A stretch of 64,000 bases of DNA from Providencia sp. R33 (GCF_019343475.1 NZ_CP072453.1:1240001-1304000); one strand, 5' to 3'. Counted from the stretch's first letter, positions 32,921 to 42,511 are shown. Notes: generated by a model not told the origin, from the sequence alone. Translations and numbers: made by a program.

Positions 32921-32947
32921 TAAAGCCCCCTAAGAAAAGTAGGGGGC
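32921..32947 (-). terminator. Probable terminator of mntP
   Basis: GCCCCCT-N9-AGGGGGC hairpin between convergent rlmA and mntP. The minus strand continues with TTTATTAATATT; the plus strand lacks a U tract. Confidence 0.6.
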
Positions 32948-32956
32948 AATAAACTC

Positions 32957-33538
32957 TTATGGTGCGTACATAAATAATTCGAGGTGTTCAAACAGGATAT
33001 TAAACCCAATACCAATTAATACCACACCACCGATAATTTCTGCTTTTTTTCCTAATAATGGTCCTACATAACGGCCAATCATCATACCAATAGTTGCCAT
33101 AATCATGGTCATTAAACCGATGGTCATTGCGGTATGAACAATATCCACTTGTAGGAAAGCGAGACCTAAGCCAATCGCCATCGCATCTAAGCTCGTGGCA
33201 ATTGCTGAAAAGATTAGGCTAGTTGAGCTGTGGCTTGAGGGTTTTGAACAACATTCATCATCTTTTGTTTTAAGGCTCTGCCAAATCATGCGAGCGCCTA
33301 GAACAAACAATAACGCAAATGCAATCCAGTGATCCCAACGAATAACGTATTGGCTAGCGAGAATACCAATTCCCCAACCAATAATAGGCGTGATGGCTTC
33401 AATAAAACCAAATATGAATCCAGTACGAAGAATTTCTCTAAAACGGGGTTTATGTAGGACGGCACCTTTGCAAATTGCAACTGCAAATGCGTCCATTGAT
33501 AGCGCTAGGGCTAAGATAAGGGTAGCGTAAAAACTCAT
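32957..33538 (-). CDS. mntP: Manganese efflux pump MntP
   Basis: Six-helix inner-membrane exporter of Mn2+, about 193 residues. Two internally related halves each carry the charged membrane motif (LALSMDAFAVAICKG and IATSLDAMAIGLGLAF), the acidic residues of which are required in E. coli MntP. The start at 33538 is chosen by homology (MSFYATLILALALSMDAFAV) and GAGGT upstream. A manganese riboswitch precedes it, so expression should rise with Mn2+. Confidence 0.95.
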   Translation of the reverse strand: MSFYATLILALALSMDAFAVAICKGAVLHKPRFREILRTGFIFGFIEAITPIIGWGIGILASQYVIRWDHWIAFALLFVLGARMIWQSLKTKDDECCSKPSSHSSTSLIFSAIATSLDAMAIGLGLAFLQVDIVHTAMTIGLMTMIMATIGMMIGRYVGPLLGKKAEIIGGVVLIGIGFNILFEHLELFMYAP

Positions 33539-33544
33539 AACATA

Positions 33545-33725
33545 ACCTCGGTTGGGTGTTTCCATATACACATAAACTACCCCCAACCTAAGGTGTGTTT
33601 ATGTGTCTATGGTCTTGCCAACCAGATTATGGTGTCCGCACCACGTTTGAAACCAAACGAGTATGTTGATACGGACTTTCTGGAATTAATATATTTCCAG
33701 AACAGGCTACTCCCCAATGACGTGG
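33545..33725 (-). promoter_or_regulatory. yybP-ykoY manganese riboswitch upstream of mntP
   Basis: The minus-strand leader contains the family signatures in order: GGGGAGTAGCC (about 33715-33705), TCAACATACTCG, a GTGCGGACACCA segment and GGCAAGACCA (about 33620-33610). Downstream, ACACATAAAC and GTTTATGTGT can pair, and GGTTGGG and CCCAACC can pair next to the GAGGT ribosome site, forming a likely expression platform. Recognised from memory of the motif; Mn2+ control of mntP through this element is established in E. coli. Confidence 0.88.
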
Positions 33726-33877
33726 AAAGAAAGATACCACATTTTATTTTAAAGGCAACACTTAATTAATTGTGGATATTAAACGGTAGTGAGAATTATT
33801 ATCAATTGGTTTAATGGGAAAAAAAGGTTAATTATATTTTTAATTAACCTTAGTTTTTCTATGAATATATATAACGT

Positions 33878-34336
33878 TTATTTATGATTAATAAGAAACT
33901 CATAAATACGTTGTAAATCATCAAGATGTGATACTTGGATGTGAATTTTCTTTTGCTCTAAACCTATTATCAGAATACCGTCTTCGGATAAATTCATTGC
34001 CTTTATTCTATCGTAAGAAATAAAAGTATTGGCAAAATAAAAACCAGTTTGTTTAAAAAATAGCTTGGGTGTTCTAATAAATGCCAAGTAGACTGACATA
34101 AATATAGTAATCATTAATAAGTAAGTGGTTAATAAATTACCATGTCGAACAATATTTGTATAAATAACAATACAGATTAAAACAATAAAAATAATGGCAT
34201 CAACGCGATGTTTTCGTTTTAAGTTAATTTTTAATAGCGTTTTACCTTTTAGCAAATGCTGAATAAATTCATCATAAATAGCATATACAAGCATGATCAA
34301 AATGATAAAGGCGAGAATAGCATCATTTAAGGTCAT
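33878..34336 (-). CDS. yobD: UPF0266 membrane protein YobD
   Basis: 152 residues, the same as E. coli YobD as remembered, with three membrane helices (LNDAILAFIILIMLVYAIYDEF, AIIFIVLICIVIYTNI, LLTTYLLMITIFMSVYLAF) and a C-terminal soluble part with IKAMNLSEDGILIIGLEQKK that is conserved in the family. The start at 34336 is chosen by homology over an upstream ATG at 34369. Function unknown. Lies downstream of manZ in the same direction, separated by a terminator. Confidence 0.9.
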   Translation of the reverse strand: MTLNDAILAFIILIMLVYAIYDEFIQHLLKGKTLLKINLKRKHRVDAIIFIVLICIVIYTNIVRHGNLLTTYLLMITIFMSVYLAFIRTPKLFFKQTGFYFANTFISYDRIKAMNLSEDGILIIGLEQKKIHIQVSHLDDLQRIYEFLINHK

Positions 34337-34380
34337 TGGTGCGCCCTTGACTAAGTAAACATATGACAAAGCTTAAAATT

Positions 34381-34406
34381 AAAAAAGGGAGGCTGCAACC
34401 TCCCTT
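34381..34406 (-). terminator. Terminator of the manXYZ operon
   Basis: AAGGGAGG-CTGCAA-CCTCCCTT hairpin followed on the minus strand by TTTTTT. Confidence 0.88.
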
Positions 34407-34425
34407 GATTAAATATTAGAAAAAA

Positions 34426-35277
34426 TTATGGTGCTAAGAATTTCAGCCAAGCACCTAAAATACCCAAACCAAAGAAACCAATAATAATCCACAGTGCATT
34501 CACTTTACGGCGTAATAACCACATACAGCCGAATGTGAGCAGTAGAGGAACCAACCCTGGCATTAATTGGTCAAGGATCATCTGGACGGTTGTAATATCT
34601 TCAAAGCCCGTGGTTTGGTTTTTAATGCGCGAAACCTCAAGCGGGATATTCACATGGGTCCATTTATTAACAAGGGCCCCCATAACGAATAAACCGAGTA
34701 TGGATGCTCCCTCCGTCAGTTTTTGCAGGAAACCACCGCCCATATCTTGAACGATATCAATCCCTTTCTTATATCCGTATGAAACACCATAATAGCGGGT
34801 TAATAAGCGGACTAAGTTAAACAAAACGAAGAACAGAACAGGGCCAAGTAAGCTACCTGTCATCGCGATACCCGCACCTAATGCTGCGAATACAGGACGA
34901 ACGGTTCCCCAGAATATTGGGTCGCCAACACCCGCTAAAGGCCCCATCAAACCTACTTTGATACCGTTTATTGCAGCATCATCAATGTCGGCACCATTCG
35001 CACGTTGCTCTTCCATCGCCATGGTCACGCCAAGAACAGGGGCGGCAACATATGGGTGAGTATTAAAGAACTCTAAGTGACGTTTAATGGCTTGTTTTCT
35101 ATCGTCATTGTTTTCTGGATAAAGACGACGAATAACAGGTACCATTGAGAAACAAAAACCGAGGGCTTGCATCCGTTCAAAGTTCCAAGAACCTTGGAAT
35201 AAGTTGGAACGCAGGAACACTCCGCGAATATCGCTCTGTGTCAGTTTTTTCTCTGTAGACTGAGTTGTATCAACCAT
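34426..35277 (-). CDS. manZ: Mannose PTS permease subunit IID
   Basis: 283 residues; membrane subunit that with ManY forms the mannose/glucosamine channel. Family marks are visible: SDIRGVFLRSNLFQGSWNFERMQALGFCFSMVP at the start, NTHPYVAAPVLGVTMAMEEQRANG, GLMGPLAGVGDPIFWGTVRP, and hydrophobic C-terminal segments. Directly downstream of manY (13 nt). The pair also serves as the entry route for lambda DNA and some bacteriocins in relatives. Confidence 0.96.
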   Translation of the reverse strand: MVDTTQSTEKKLTQSDIRGVFLRSNLFQGSWNFERMQALGFCFSMVPVIRRLYPENNDDRKQAIKRHLEFFNTHPYVAAPVLGVTMAMEEQRANGADIDDAAINGIKVGLMGPLAGVGDPIFWGTVRPVFAALGAGIAMTGSLLGPVLFFVLFNLVRLLTRYYGVSYGYKKGIDIVQDMGGGFLQKLTEGASILGLFVMGALVNKWTHVNIPLEVSRIKNQTTGFEDITTVQMILDQLMPGLVPLLLTFGCMWLLRRKVNALWIIIGFFGLGILGAWLKFLAP

Positions 35278-35290
35278 GTTTGCGCTCCTC

Positions 35291-36091
35291 CTAGTCTAAT
35301 TCGTTATCAAGGTTATTGTTGCTATTGCCTTGTGTGACAACAACTTGCGATTTGTTGTATTTTGGACTGAGCTGGATATACAGAACAGCCATAACCACAC
35401 CGATGACACCGAGGGCAACAAGGTTGAAGTCTGTAAATGCGGCGGTGACAAAGCCTAAATAGAAGAACGGCATTAAGTAGCCAGCACGCATCATGTTGAT
35501 AACCATCGCATAACCCACAACGACGATCATACCACCCGCAATGTTCAGACCGCTGGTCACAACTTCAGGAATGGAGCTTAATAAGTGTTGAACTTCAGAT
35601 GTACCGACAGAAATAGCAACAATAAGTGCCGGGATCGCAACACGCATCGCTTGTAGAACTAATGCACTGACGTGAATAATGCTTAAGGATGTCAGGTTTC
35701 CACTGATTGCAGCACGGTCAGCCGCATGTTGGAAGGCAACGGTGATAGTACGAACGATGATTGTTAATACTTGCCCCGCAGCAGCCAGTGGGATTGCTAA
35801 GGCAATACCCGCACCAATGCTTTGGCCACCGGCGATAACTAGGATAGTTGAAATGATAGAGGCTAAAGCCGCATCAGGTGCAACCGCCGCACCGATATTC
35901 ATCCAACCTAACGCTATCATTTCCAGTGTACCACCGATGATGATACCTGTTTTCATGTCTCCCAGAACGATACCTATAAGCGTACAAGCAACGAGAGGGC
36001 GGTGAAACTGGAATTCATCGAGGATTGACCCCATACCGGCGATACATGCGACGATGAAAACCAGTACTATTTGAACAACGGTAAGTTCCAT
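35291..36091 (-). CDS. manY: Mannose PTS permease subunit IIC
   Basis: 266 residues, polytopic inner-membrane protein. Typical IIC start (VVQIVLVFIVACIAGMGSILDEFQFHRPLVACTLIGIVLGD), GGTLEMIALGWMNIGAAVAPDAALAS, and a variable Asn-rich tail (NSNNNLDNELD). It transports sugars with ManZ after phosphoryl transfer from ManX. Second gene of manXYZ. Confidence 0.96.
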   Translation of the reverse strand: MELTVVQIVLVFIVACIAGMGSILDEFQFHRPLVACTLIGIVLGDMKTGIIIGGTLEMIALGWMNIGAAVAPDAALASIISTILVIAGGQSIGAGIALAIPLAAAGQVLTIIVRTITVAFQHAADRAAISGNLTSLSIIHVSALVLQAMRVAIPALIVAISVGTSEVQHLLSSIPEVVTSGLNIAGGMIVVVGYAMVINMMRAGYLMPFFYLGFVTAAFTDFNLVALGVIGVVMAVLYIQLSPKYNKSQVVVTQGNSNNNLDNELD

Positions 36092-36173
36092 TGTTTAATC
36101 TCCTGTAACCAACAAGTTTTAAAATCTGTTTGAGTAATGGTTTAAAAAGCAAAATTAAAAGTTTGATAACACA

Positions 36174-37139
36174 TTATTTTTTGAGCTTATTAATTAAGTC
36201 CATCATGAAGACTTTGCTGTCTGATGAAACTTTGCGGACTTCTAGCTCAATTTTTTTGTCGTTCAAATAATTAAAGGCATCGATATCAGTTTGGTTGATG
36301 GAAACCGCATTGGTTACCATAGTTTTACCCTCATGATATGCCATACCACCAATATTGACGGATTTAACCTCCACACCTTCCTCAACAATACGCTTAACAT
36401 CAGTTGGGTTAGTAAATAACAACATCACTCGCTCACCCGCATATTTCGGGTTGTTATAGACGCGAATACATTTCGCAACGTCAACAACGTGAGCAGTAAC
36501 CCCAGGAGGCGCAACTTGTTTTAACAGTGTCGAACGGACTTGGTCTTTTGCGACCTCATCACTAACAACGATAATACGTTTGACTTGAGTTTCTTTTGTC
36601 CAGCGCGTTGCAACTTGGCCGTGAATTAAACGGTCATCAACGCGCGCAAGGGCTATCACCATATGCTCACCAGGACCTGCTTTTCGAGCTGGCGCAGGTG
36701 GTGGCGTGCTTGCAGCAACAGGCGCTGGTTGTGCTTCAACCTCTTTGAATTTGAATGGACGAACACCGCCTCGACCCGTTTCTAATGCAACCGTGATAAG
36801 CTCATCCAAGGAAGGGTTATCATCGCGGCACATAAAGGTTTCAACCAGCATTGGAACATTCACACCGGTGATAATGTCGTAATTATCGTGTTCATTCACA
36901 ATACGGCTAGCTGCGTTAAATGGGCTACCTCCCCAAGTATCGACAAGGAATAGCACCCCTTTAGAGGTGTCTAAATCAGTCAGTTTTTGTGTGTACTTTT
37001 CAAACAGGGTGTCTGCGTTCTCCCCAGGGATAAAATCAATAAACGAGACATTATCTTGCTCGCCGATTAACATTTCGGTGGTTCGGAGAAGCTGCTCAGC
37101 GGCGACTCCGTGGGTACCAATCATAATAGCTATACTCAC
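36174..37139 (-). CDS. manX: Mannose PTS subunit IIAB
   Basis: 321 residues, cytoplasmic. The IIA domain (1-130) carries phosphorylated H10 (IGTHG) and LVDTWGGSPFNAA. A Pro/Ala linker (about 135-157) leads to the IIB domain with RVDDRLIHGQVATRW and phosphorylated H173. The start is GTG, as in E. coli manX, with GAGGG upstream. Takes phosphate from HPr and passes it to the sugar during uptake through ManYZ. Confidence 0.96.
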   Translation of the reverse strand: MSIAIMIGTHGVAAEQLLRTTEMLIGEQDNVSFIDFIPGENADTLFEKYTQKLTDLDTSKGVLFLVDTWGGSPFNAASRIVNEHDNYDIITGVNVPMLVETFMCRDDNPSLDELITVALETGRGGVRPFKFKEVEAQPAPVAASTPPPAPARKAGPGEHMVIALARVDDRLIHGQVATRWTKETQVKRIIVVSDEVAKDQVRSTLLKQVAPPGVTAHVVDVAKCIRVYNNPKYAGERVMLLFTNPTDVKRIVEEGVEVKSVNIGGMAYHEGKTMVTNAVSINQTDIDAFNYLNDKKIELEVRKVSSDSKVFMMDLINKLKK

Positions 37140-37737
37140 TATTTTTCCCTCATTGATAGATAAAACGAAATATTATCTGTAGATAAATTGGACACTAAAG
37201 TTAGACTCCTTTTTATCAATTTCCCCTGTATCATAATATTAGCTGAATAATTACAATTTACTCATGGCGGTCACGAGTCAGCTATTTGAATTATTAGTAT
37301 GAAGTACATTTGTAGCATATCATTTTGTTTTAACCTAAAAACTTGTTTCGCGTCAGAAAAATAAGAATATACCTAAAAATACTTAATAATTCACAATTAA
37401 TAATTATTTATTTGTTATTTATTGTGATTTAATTTCTTTAATTAATTATTTTGCAGGATAAATTATTGTTATCGGTAACAGAAAATAGCTAAAAAAGTGT
37501 TTGGTATTGACATTGCGAGTAAAAAATAATCAATTTTGTATGATGAATACAGCGTTAAGTGAACTAACAAAATACATTTTTAGAATAAAATAGTATTGAT
37601 TTGCGATTGTGTGTATTGCCAAAATCAAATGAAATAAGGCATAAATTGATTGGTTCATAGGAAAGATTGATTAAAAAAATTTGCTGATAACAGAAGGGTT
37701 AGTGGATAACAGTGAATAATATTGTATGGATGGGGAA
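37140..37737. other. Long AT-rich regulatory gap upstream of manX
   Basis: About 600 bp between manX and the sdaA terminator, very AT-rich. TCACAAT (37391-37397) and ATTGTGA (37421-37427) form an inverted pair but are 23 bp apart, too far for one CRP site. No operator (CRP, Mlc) could be assigned with confidence and no reading frame was accepted. Relatives often carry regulator or c-di-GMP genes between these two loci; none is here. Confidence 0.5.
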
Positions 37738-37770
37738 TAAAAACGCCCTTCGGATGATCAGAAGGGCGTT
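37738..37770 (-). terminator. Terminator of sdaA
   Basis: Perfect 10-bp hairpin AACGCCCTTC-N9-GAAGGGCGTT, followed on the minus strand by TTTATT. Confidence 0.82.
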
Positions 37771-37791
37771 AGAGGGATGAAACAGGTTTAA

Positions 37792-39156
37792 TTAGTCACA
37801 TTGGACTTTGATTGCTAAACCGCCGCGAGAGGTCTCACGGTATTTTGCATTCATGTCTTTCCCTGTTTCATACATAGTTTCGATGACTTTATCCAAGGAA
37901 ACACGAGGCTCGCTGGTTCTACGAATAGCCATTCGCGCCGCATTTACAGCTTTGACTGAGGCAATTGCATTGCGTTCGATACATGGCACTTGAACTTGGC
38001 CCGCGACAGGGTCACAAGTCAGTCCTAAGTTGTGTTCCATACCAATTTCAGCGGCGATACACACTTGCTCAGGGCTACCGCCGAGTAACTCTGCTAGGCC
38101 TGCGGCGGCCATTGAACAAGCAACACCCACTTCCCCTTGGCAACCGACTTCAGCACCTGAAATAGACGCATTCATCTTATACAGAATACCAATTGCGCCT
38201 GACGCTAAGAAATAACGCAAATAGAGTTCTGGTGTGACAGGCTCGATGCAGTGGTTGTAATAAGCCAGCACCGCAGGAACAATCCCACATGCACCGTTAG
38301 TTGGCGCAGTAACAACACGTCCACCCGCTGCATTTTCCTCATTTACCGCTAGGGCATACATATTAATGAGGTCAATGACATTCATTGGGTCATTTGATAG
38401 TTTACTGGAAGACGTCACCATACGGTTGAGTGCAGGCGCACGACGCGGCACACGCAATGGGCCAGGAAGCACGCCTTCTGTATTTAAACCACGCTCAATA
38501 CATGCTTGCATGGTGTGCCAAACATCAGCAAAGTAAGCATCGATCTCTTCTTTTGAGTGAAGATCGAGTTCGTTTTTCATCATCAGGCTGGAAATCGATA
38601 AACCTGATTTTTTGCAATTTAGCAGTAATTCATCAGCTGAATTGAATGGGTAAGACACCGGCTTGCTATCAACCGTTGATTGACCAAAATGCTCTTCATC
38701 AACGATAAAACCGCCACCGATTGAATAATAGGTTTTGGTATAAATTTCGTCATTTCCAGCAAAAGCATGAATGGTCATGCCATTTTCGTGTAATTCAAGG
38801 TTATCTTGACGAAAATTCATGCCGCCATCACGTGGAAAATCAACTAATTGAGAACCATTAGCTAAAGGCAATTTTTCTGTGTCTTCTACCGTTTTAATAA
38901 AAGTTGGGATAGATTCAATGTCAACGGTGGCAGGTAAGTTACCTGCTAGCCCCATAATAATGGCGATATCAGTATGGTGCCCTTTACCAGTAAGCGATAA
39001 TGACCCATAAACGTCAACAGAGATGCGAGTGACGTTAGGCAATAGATTTTTGCTCACTAAATCATCGACAAATTCTTTACCAGCTTTCATTGGACCAACG
39101 GTATGAGAGCTTGACGGGCCAATGCCCACTTTAAACATGTCGAAAACGCTTATCAC
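37792..39156 (-). CDS. sdaA: L-serine dehydratase (deaminase)
   Basis: 454 residues. Iron-sulfur enzyme converting L-serine to pyruvate and ammonia. Start ISVFDMFKVGIGPSSSHTVGPMKAG is the signature of the beta domain; the catalytic part carries APTNGACGIVPAV, EVGCQGEVGVACSMAAAGL and LTCDPVAGQVQVPCIERN, which supply the cluster cysteines. Cytoplasmic. The nudL-pabB neighbours match E. coli. In relatives sdaA is repressed by Lrp, but no clear site was assigned in the 280 bp upstream. Confidence 0.97.
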   Translation of the reverse strand: MISVFDMFKVGIGPSSSHTVGPMKAGKEFVDDLVSKNLLPNVTRISVDVYGSLSLTGKGHHTDIAIIMGLAGNLPATVDIESIPTFIKTVEDTEKLPLANGSQLVDFPRDGGMNFRQDNLELHENGMTIHAFAGNDEIYTKTYYSIGGGFIVDEEHFGQSTVDSKPVSYPFNSADELLLNCKKSGLSISSLMMKNELDLHSKEEIDAYFADVWHTMQACIERGLNTEGVLPGPLRVPRRAPALNRMVTSSSKLSNDPMNVIDLINMYALAVNEENAAGGRVVTAPTNGACGIVPAVLAYYNHCIEPVTPELYLRYFLASGAIGILYKMNASISGAEVGCQGEVGVACSMAAAGLAELLGGSPEQVCIAAEIGMEHNLGLTCDPVAGQVQVPCIERNAIASVKAVNAARMAIRRTSEPRVSLDKVIETMYETGKDMNAKYRETSRGGLAIKVQCD

Positions 39157-39434
39157 GCAGGACTCCTTAAAAAAAGTTGAAAATAGAGTGCTTTATTTTA
39201 AAAGGCGCTACTTTACTGTTATTTAGTAGTGTTAACCAGTAAGTTTAAAGTATTTTTTGAAATAAGGTAGTTGCTTAGGAATAATTGATTGTAAATAGCA
39301 CAATCTGCTTGTATTTTGCTTTAAATTTATACAGCCGTATTAATAAAATTAGGAATGATTGGGAAGCAGATAAAAGTTAGCGGAATATTTTCATTTGAAA
39401 AATCGATTTTGCATAGTGATTTGTGTTGTCAGGG

Positions 39435-39995
39435 CTAATCTAATTGTAATGCTAATTGGTGAAGAATAGAAGCTGTCAACCCCCAAACGAGATGACCATT
39501 ATACCAATAGAAAAAAATTCGATTTTCACGGCCTGAACGTTTGATATCCACATATTTGTGTTGCCGCAATGACAATGCGTCAAAGAGTGGAACTTCAAAA
39601 ATTGAGGCGACTTCGCTTGGATTTGCCTGATATTGAATATTGGCAGGCAGCAAACCAACAACAGGAGTGACTTCATAACCCCCATAACTTTGCAGTGGAG
39701 CAAGCTGGCCCAGCACCTTCACTTTTTCAGGTGGGATGGCGACTTCTTCAAAAGTTTCACGCAGCGCAGTGTGAATTAATGAGCCATCTTCGGGGTCTTT
39801 TGCTCCACCCGGAAAGGCCACTTGCCCAGCATGGGAGCGTAAAAATGGGGAGCGCTGGGTTAGCAGCAGCGTTGGGTTAGGTTTATTAATAATCGGTAAT
39901 AAAACCGCAGCCGATTTCCCCGTCTGGCGCTGTGCCTGACGGGTTGCCGGTAAAGTAAACTGAAAACGGTTGATAAAGTTATTCAGCTCGGTCAT
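39435..39995 (-). CDS. nudL: Nudix CoA pyrophosphatase NudL
   Basis: 186 residues. The family-specific LLTQRSPFLRSHAGQVAFPGG (44-64) runs into the Nudix box (about 63-85, RETFEE core at 79-84), which binds the catalytic metal. It hydrolyses coenzyme A and derivatives to phosphopantetheine and 3',5'-ADP. Its 5' end overlaps the pabB 3' end by 17 nt, so it is translated as part of the pabB transcript. Confidence 0.94.
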   Translation of the reverse strand: MTELNNFINRFQFTLPATRQAQRQTGKSAAVLLPIINKPNPTLLLTQRSPFLRSHAGQVAFPGGAKDPEDGSLIHTALRETFEEVAIPPEKVKVLGQLAPLQSYGGYEVTPVVGLLPANIQYQANPSEVASIFEVPLFDALSLRQHKYVDIKRSGRENRIFFYWYNGHLVWGLTASILHQLALQLD

Positions 39996-41358
39996 CCGAA
40001 TTTAACGCTCCTAATAAAGGTAAAATAAGGCTCAATTTGTCGAAAGTTTCTTGGTATTCTTTATCCGCTTGGCTATCTGCCACAATGCCACCGCCTGCCC
40101 AGCAGTAAATTTGCTTTTTATAGGTCAGTAAAGTTCGGATAGAAATATTGGTGTCCATATTGCCACAGAAACTAATATAGCCTATTGCACCACAATATCC
40201 ATGTCGACGATGAGGTTCTAGCTCTTCGATGATCGCCATCGCACGAATTTTGGGCGCCCCTGTAATGGACCCACCAGGGAAGCACGCTTGCAATAAATCG
40301 GTGGCTTGGTAAGGGCTGTCTAATCTAGCTGTGATAGTGCTAACCAAGTGGTGAACGGCAGGGAATGGTTCAACTACAAACAATTCAGGTACTTTAACGG
40401 TTCCCGGTTTGGCAACGCGGCCAATATCATTACGTAATAGATCAACTATCATCAGGTTTTCAGCACGATCTTTAGGCGAATTAGCCAGCTTTTGCGCTTG
40501 TTCTAAATCCTCTTGTTCATCTTCTAAACGTGGAAGTGTACCCTTAATTGGACGGGTTTGGATATCGCCGTCTTGTAATAAAATAAAGCGTTCAGGGGAA
40601 ATACTAATCACGGTATTTTCGGGTAGACGTATAAAGGAAGAGAATGGGGCACCATTTGTTTCAAGTAATGCCAGAAACGCATTCCATTCATCTCCTTTAT
40701 ATTTAGCTTTAAAGCGCTGTGCTAAATTAATTTGATAACAGTCACCACTACGCAAATATTCATGAATACGCGCAATATTTTGCTGATATTCACCTTCAGT
40801 CATATTGGATTGCCATGGCGTATTGAGCTTAAATTTATTTTTGCGTGATGCTTTTTGACTTTGCAACCAAGTCAGGCGTGCTTCGGCATCTTCATGGCTA
40901 ATTAATGTCACTGTTTTATCTTGGTGATCAACAATTAGCGCCCATAAATAAATACCCACAGCCATATCGGGAAATGTTAATTCAGTTTTCGCGATTTCTG
41001 GGATTTTTTCAATACGGCGGCCAAGGTCGTAGCTCCAAATACCTAATGCTCCACCATTAAATGGTAGGGTGTTATCCAATATTTGATTCGCATGGTGCTT
41101 ATCAAGCTGCGCTTGAAGCAGGGTGAATGGTGATGCTTCAGAAATAATAGCTTCTTGATTTTGTTCTGTAATTGTTGTTTGCGACTGATAGGTTATGAGT
41201 GTTGTAATAGGGTCAGCAACAATAATATCAAACCGGTTATGTGAGTGTTTCGCATTGCCTGAATGCAATAGCATCGCCCAAGGTTGATGAGCGAGAGGCG
41301 TAAAATAATCGATTGCCGCTGTTGGGCTGTATGGTAACTGAATTTTATTAATCGTCAT
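39979..41358 (-). CDS. pabB: Aminodeoxychorismate synthase component I
   Basis: About 459 residues (E. coli 453). With PabA makes 4-amino-4-deoxychorismate for folate synthesis. Conserved chorismate-enzyme motifs are present: SGDCYQINLAQRF, SPERFI, TRPIKGTLPR (active-site lysine), DRAENLMIVDLLRNDIGRV, FPGGSITGAPKIRAM and YCGAIGYIS. The ATG at 41358 is chosen over the TTG at 41382 by alignment with the family. Divergent from yoaH. Confidence 0.95.
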   Translation of the reverse strand: MTINKIQLPYSPTAAIDYFTPLAHQPWAMLLHSGNAKHSHNRFDIIVADPITTLITYQSQTTITEQNQEAIISEASPFTLLQAQLDKHHANQILDNTLPFNGGALGIWSYDLGRRIEKIPEIAKTELTFPDMAVGIYLWALIVDHQDKTVTLISHEDAEARLTWLQSQKASRKNKFKLNTPWQSNMTEGEYQQNIARIHEYLRSGDCYQINLAQRFKAKYKGDEWNAFLALLETNGAPFSSFIRLPENTVISISPERFILLQDGDIQTRPIKGTLPRLEDEQEDLEQAQKLANSPKDRAENLMIVDLLRNDIGRVAKPGTVKVPELFVVEPFPAVHHLVSTITARLDSPYQATDLLQACFPGGSITGAPKIRAMAIIEELEPHRRHGYCGAIGYISFCGNMDTNISIRTLLTYKKQIYCWAGGGIVADSQADKEYQETFDKLSLILPLLGALNSDDRAE

Positions 41359-41482
41359 GGTGATAAATTTATTTCTTCGCAAATGATTCTGGCCAGACTA
41401 ACAGATACTCTTATCTTAATAATCGCAGAGATGTTAAAATCTTAATTATTGATTTTAGTCTTTTATGAATGAGGTTTAAACC

Positions 41483-41662
41483 ATGTTATCAGGAATACCC
41501 GCACTTAATCATGAAGAACAGCAAGAAGCAGTAGAGAAAATTCACCAATTAATGGCTGACGGCATGAGTAGTGGAGAAGCAATTGCACTTGTTGCACAAG
41601 AAATTCGCGAGAAACATCAGGGCAAAGAGCAAATTCATGTCCGTTTTGATGATGAAAATTAA
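41483..41662 (+). CDS. yoaH: Small protein YoaH (UPF0181)
   Basis: 59 residues, too short for many gene callers. MLSGIPALNHEEQQEAVEKI, QLMADGMSSGEAIALVAQEIR and the acidic RFDDEN end match E. coli YoaH in length and pattern. GAGGT lies upstream. It is divergent from pabB exactly as in E. coli. Function unknown. Confidence 0.92.
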   Translation: MLSGIPALNHEEQQEAVEKIHQLMADGMSSGEAIALVAQEIREKHQGKEQIHVRFDDEN

Positions 41663-41853
41663 TAATATGTAAACATACTATTAACATTCATACATGAATC
41701 TGATAGATTAATATTAGTTAAGTCATTCTGTTTATCAATGTCGTTAGAAAAAAACTTACAGATAACGCGCAAATTTAACACCTTCTATAGGCTTAAATGA
41801 GCAGCAAAACTAATCAAAAATCTTTACCTAACAATTAGGTATCGGAGGAGAGT

Positions 41854-42219
41854 ATGGAAGCGAATAAAAAGATTGCTATTGCTCTGGGAACGTGTGCTCT
41901 TGTTTTTAGTTCATTTGCGTTAAGTGTTAACAAGGAAGAAGGTAAGGCTGCACCGTTTGTGAGCTGTGGTGCACTAACTGAACCGCAAATTGCGGCTCAG
42001 GTTAAAAGTGATTTTATGAACAATCGTTTACCACGCTGGGCTGAAGAAAAAGCCGCACTCGGTAAAAAAGCCGTTGCTTGGGTTAACGATAGTGAAGTCA
42101 CGAAGACAGATACAGGCTATACCATTCCGTTAGTGGTTAGAGGGTCAAAATCTGACCTGCATTATTCTGTTTCAGTGGATTGCCAAAACAATACTGTAAC
42201 GTATAACACGTCTAAATAA
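41854..42219 (+). CDS. yebF: YebF-like secreted protein
   Basis: 121 residues: signal peptide (KKIAIALGTCALVFSSFALS), then a small domain with one disulfide pair (C in FVSCGALTE and in VSVDCQNN). LPRWAEEKAALG, VAWVN and IPLVVRGSKSDLHYSVSVDC match YebF of E. coli, a protein released to the medium and structurally related to the colicin M immunity protein. GGAGGAG precedes the start. Not next to yebG here. Confidence 0.87.
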   Translation: MEANKKIAIALGTCALVFSSFALSVNKEEGKAAPFVSCGALTEPQIAAQVKSDFMNNRLPRWAEEKAALGKKAVAWVNDSEVTKTDTGYTIPLVVRGSKSDLHYSVSVDCQNNTVTYNTSK

Positions 42220-42254
42220 TTCGACAGTATTCAACTGTTTGTATTGAAAAATTG

Positions 42255-42279
42255 AAAAGAGGGTTATCCCCTCTTTTTT
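42255..42279. terminator. Bidirectional terminator between yebF and holE
   Basis: AGAGGG-N5-CCCTCT hairpin with TTTTTTC on the plus strand and AAAA upstream that gives U residues on the minus strand. Confidence 0.82.
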
Positions 42280-42280
42280 C

Positions 42281-42511
42281 TTAACGATTTCTAGGTTCGT
42301 ACGGTAACCGTGAGAAATTTTGTGATAACTGACGGTAATAAACTAGCCGTTCTCTAAAATACTCCCTCAAATGCTCGGGTTGCTCCCGCTCAACAGCGTC
42401 AGCAAGGATGGCGATGTTATAGCGTTCTTTGAATGCAACGCCAGATGCCAATAAGTCAACGTTAACCTTATCCATTTCATCTTTGGGTAATAAAGCAAGA
42501 TTGTGGCTCAT
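42281..42511 (-). CDS. holE: DNA polymerase III theta subunit
   Basis: 76 residues, same length as E. coli theta. DEMDKVNVDLLASGVAFKERYNI, AVEREQPEHLREYFRERL and SRLPYEPRNR are near-identical to the family pattern. Theta binds the epsilon proofreading subunit in the core polymerase. Convergent with yebF. Confidence 0.95.
   Translation of the reverse strand: MSHNLALLPKDEMDKVNVDLLASGVAFKERYNIAILADAVEREQPEHLREYFRERLVYYRQLSQNFSRLPYEPRNR

Noticed and set aside
37391..37427. CRP site upstream of manX
   Set aside because: TCACAAT and ATTGTGA halves are in the wrong order and 23 bp apart, so they do not form a TGTGA-N6-TCACA site.
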